64,000 bases of DNA from the NCBI RefSeq assembly GCF_000372525.1, contig NZ_AQUR01000097.1, positions 1 to 64,000 of the forward strand, given 5' to 3'. The stretch is from Cupriavidus neocaledonicus (GTDB lineage: Bacteria; Pseudomonadota; Gammaproteobacteria; Burkholderiales; Burkholderiaceae). Shown here piece by piece: positions 63,487-64,000 of this stretch. Position 1 is the first letter of the stretch. The number at the start of each line of letters is the position of its first letter. The notes beneath the pieces were generated by a model. The model was not told the origin of the DNA and did no database searches. It worked only from the letters and a program-made list of their open reading frames with translations. The position numbers and the translations under genes were made by a program.

Positions 63487-64000
63487 TCAGGCAAGCCGTT
63501 CGCAGTGATAGGCCTCGGTGCGGTACGGGAAGGCGACCTCGGCGCGGTCCGACAGCGCCGGATGCCGGTCGATGAGCGCGTGCAGGCGCGCGCGCACGCG
63601 CGCCTGCTCCGGCTCGGGCAGCGACGCAATGAAGCTGACCGACATGACGCGATCCACGATCACCTGCTGGGGCGGCCCCACATGCGCGTAGGGCAGGCTC
63701 TGCAGCGTCAGCGGCCCGAAGCCCGCGGCGGGAAACACCCGCTTCCAGTCACCCTTGTAGAAGCGCGGGGCATCGCCTTCATGCGGCGCCATGATGGCAG
63801 TCAGCTGCGCCACCCAGTCCACGCTTTCGTCCCGGACGTTCCATACCAGTCCGAGCCGGCCGCCGGGGCGCAGCACGCGGCGAATCTCCGCCAGCGCGCG
63901 CGCGTTGGCAAACCAGTGGAACGCCTGTGCGCAGACCACGGCATCGACGCTGGCGTCTGGCAGCGGGATTGCCTCGGCGCTGCCTTCCAGCGCCTGCACC
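63487..64000 (-). CDS. Class I SAM-dependent methyltransferase, cut by the window edge
   Basis: The C-terminal 170 or so residues of a Methyltransf_11-type enzyme, with the motif DAVVCAQAFHWF, LAEIRRVLRPGGRLGLVWN and the C-terminal helical part. The SAM-binding motif I lies beyond the right edge. It is convergent with the LysR-type gene, 2 bp away. The substrate is unknown. Confidence 0.8.
   Translation of the reverse strand, partial: VQALEGSAEAIPLPDASVDAVVCAQAFHWFANARALAEIRRVLRPGGRLGLVWNVRDESVDWVAQLTAIMAPHEGDAPRFYKGDWKRVFPAAGFGPLTLQSLPYAHVGPPQQVIVDRVMSVSFIASLPEPEQARVRARLHALIDRHPALSDRAEVAFPYRTEAYHCERLA

Noticed and set aside
1-64000. Mobile element or genomic island carrying cop or pel
   Set aside because: No transposase, integrase, tRNA end or flanking direct repeat was found, and codon usage looks the same throughout, so recent transfer within the window cannot be supported from sequence alone.

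Overview
The window is a GC-rich bacterial segment that most resembles a betaproteobacterium of the family Burkholderiaceae, probably Cupriavidus or a close relative. This rests on gene content (Bug-type binding proteins, 3-hydroxybutyrate dehydrogenase, a complete hopanoid side-chain set, a CopA/CopB/CopC/CopD copper system and a pelABCDEFG operon) and on very strong third-position GC bias. No sequence search was run. No rRNA, tRNA, CRISPR array, transposase or phage gene was seen.

Layout. (1) 1-4438: livG and livF of a branched-chain amino acid type ABC importer, a 3-hydroxybutyrate dehydrogenase, a frameshifted and truncated remnant of a GntP-type permease, and a divergent sigma-54 activator. 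Between the activator and the remnant lie a good -24/-12 promoter and two palindromes placed like enhancer sites. (2) 4445-9954: a five-gene catabolic operon (Bug protein, RraA-like aldolase, 2-hydroxyacid dehydrogenase, second Bug protein, SMP-30 lactonase) divergent from an IclR regulator. (3) 10232-11611: an amino acid permease. (4) 11704-26588: hopanoid block I: a ferritin-like protein, hpnB, hpnA, ispH, hpnH, hpnI, hpnJ, hpnK, hpnL, hpnM, hpnN, mlaA and an FKBP isomerase. (5) 26795-29150: a TPR protein and two small envelope proteins. (6) 29188-35927: copABCD with divergent copRS. (7) 36181-41039: a response regulator, a LysM/FecR protein and a CHASE2 histidine kinase, closed by a terminator. 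(8) 41269-54349: pelABCDEFG. (9) 55276-55479: a cold-shock protein. (10) 55688-59386: hopanoid block II: hpnD, shc and hpnG. (11) 59498-64000: an Hsp70-like protein, a diguanylate cyclase, a small unknown, a LysR-type DNA-binding domain without an effector domain, and part of a methyltransferase.

How the genes work together. Block II should make the C30 hopene skeleton (HpnD, Shc) and process adenosylhopane (HpnG). Block I supplies isoprenoid precursor (IspH), adds the adenosyl side chain (HpnH), builds the composite head group (HpnI, HpnK, HpnJ) and moves lipid to the outer membrane (HpnN, HpnM, perhaps MlaA). The two halves are separated by about 29 kb of copper-resistance and exopolysaccharide genes, so this is an envelope and biofilm region. 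PelD keeps its cyclic-di-GMP binding residues, and a diguanylate cyclase with an intact inhibitory site lies nearby. hpnC and hpnE are not in the window.

The points most worth following up are the sigma-54 circuit that now drives a broken permease gene, the ferritin-like protein coupled to hpnB, the hpnK gene without a normal start codon, the repeat-derived tail of HpnI, the CHASE2/FecR/response-regulator unit behind pel, and the tandem repeat fused to the end of copS.
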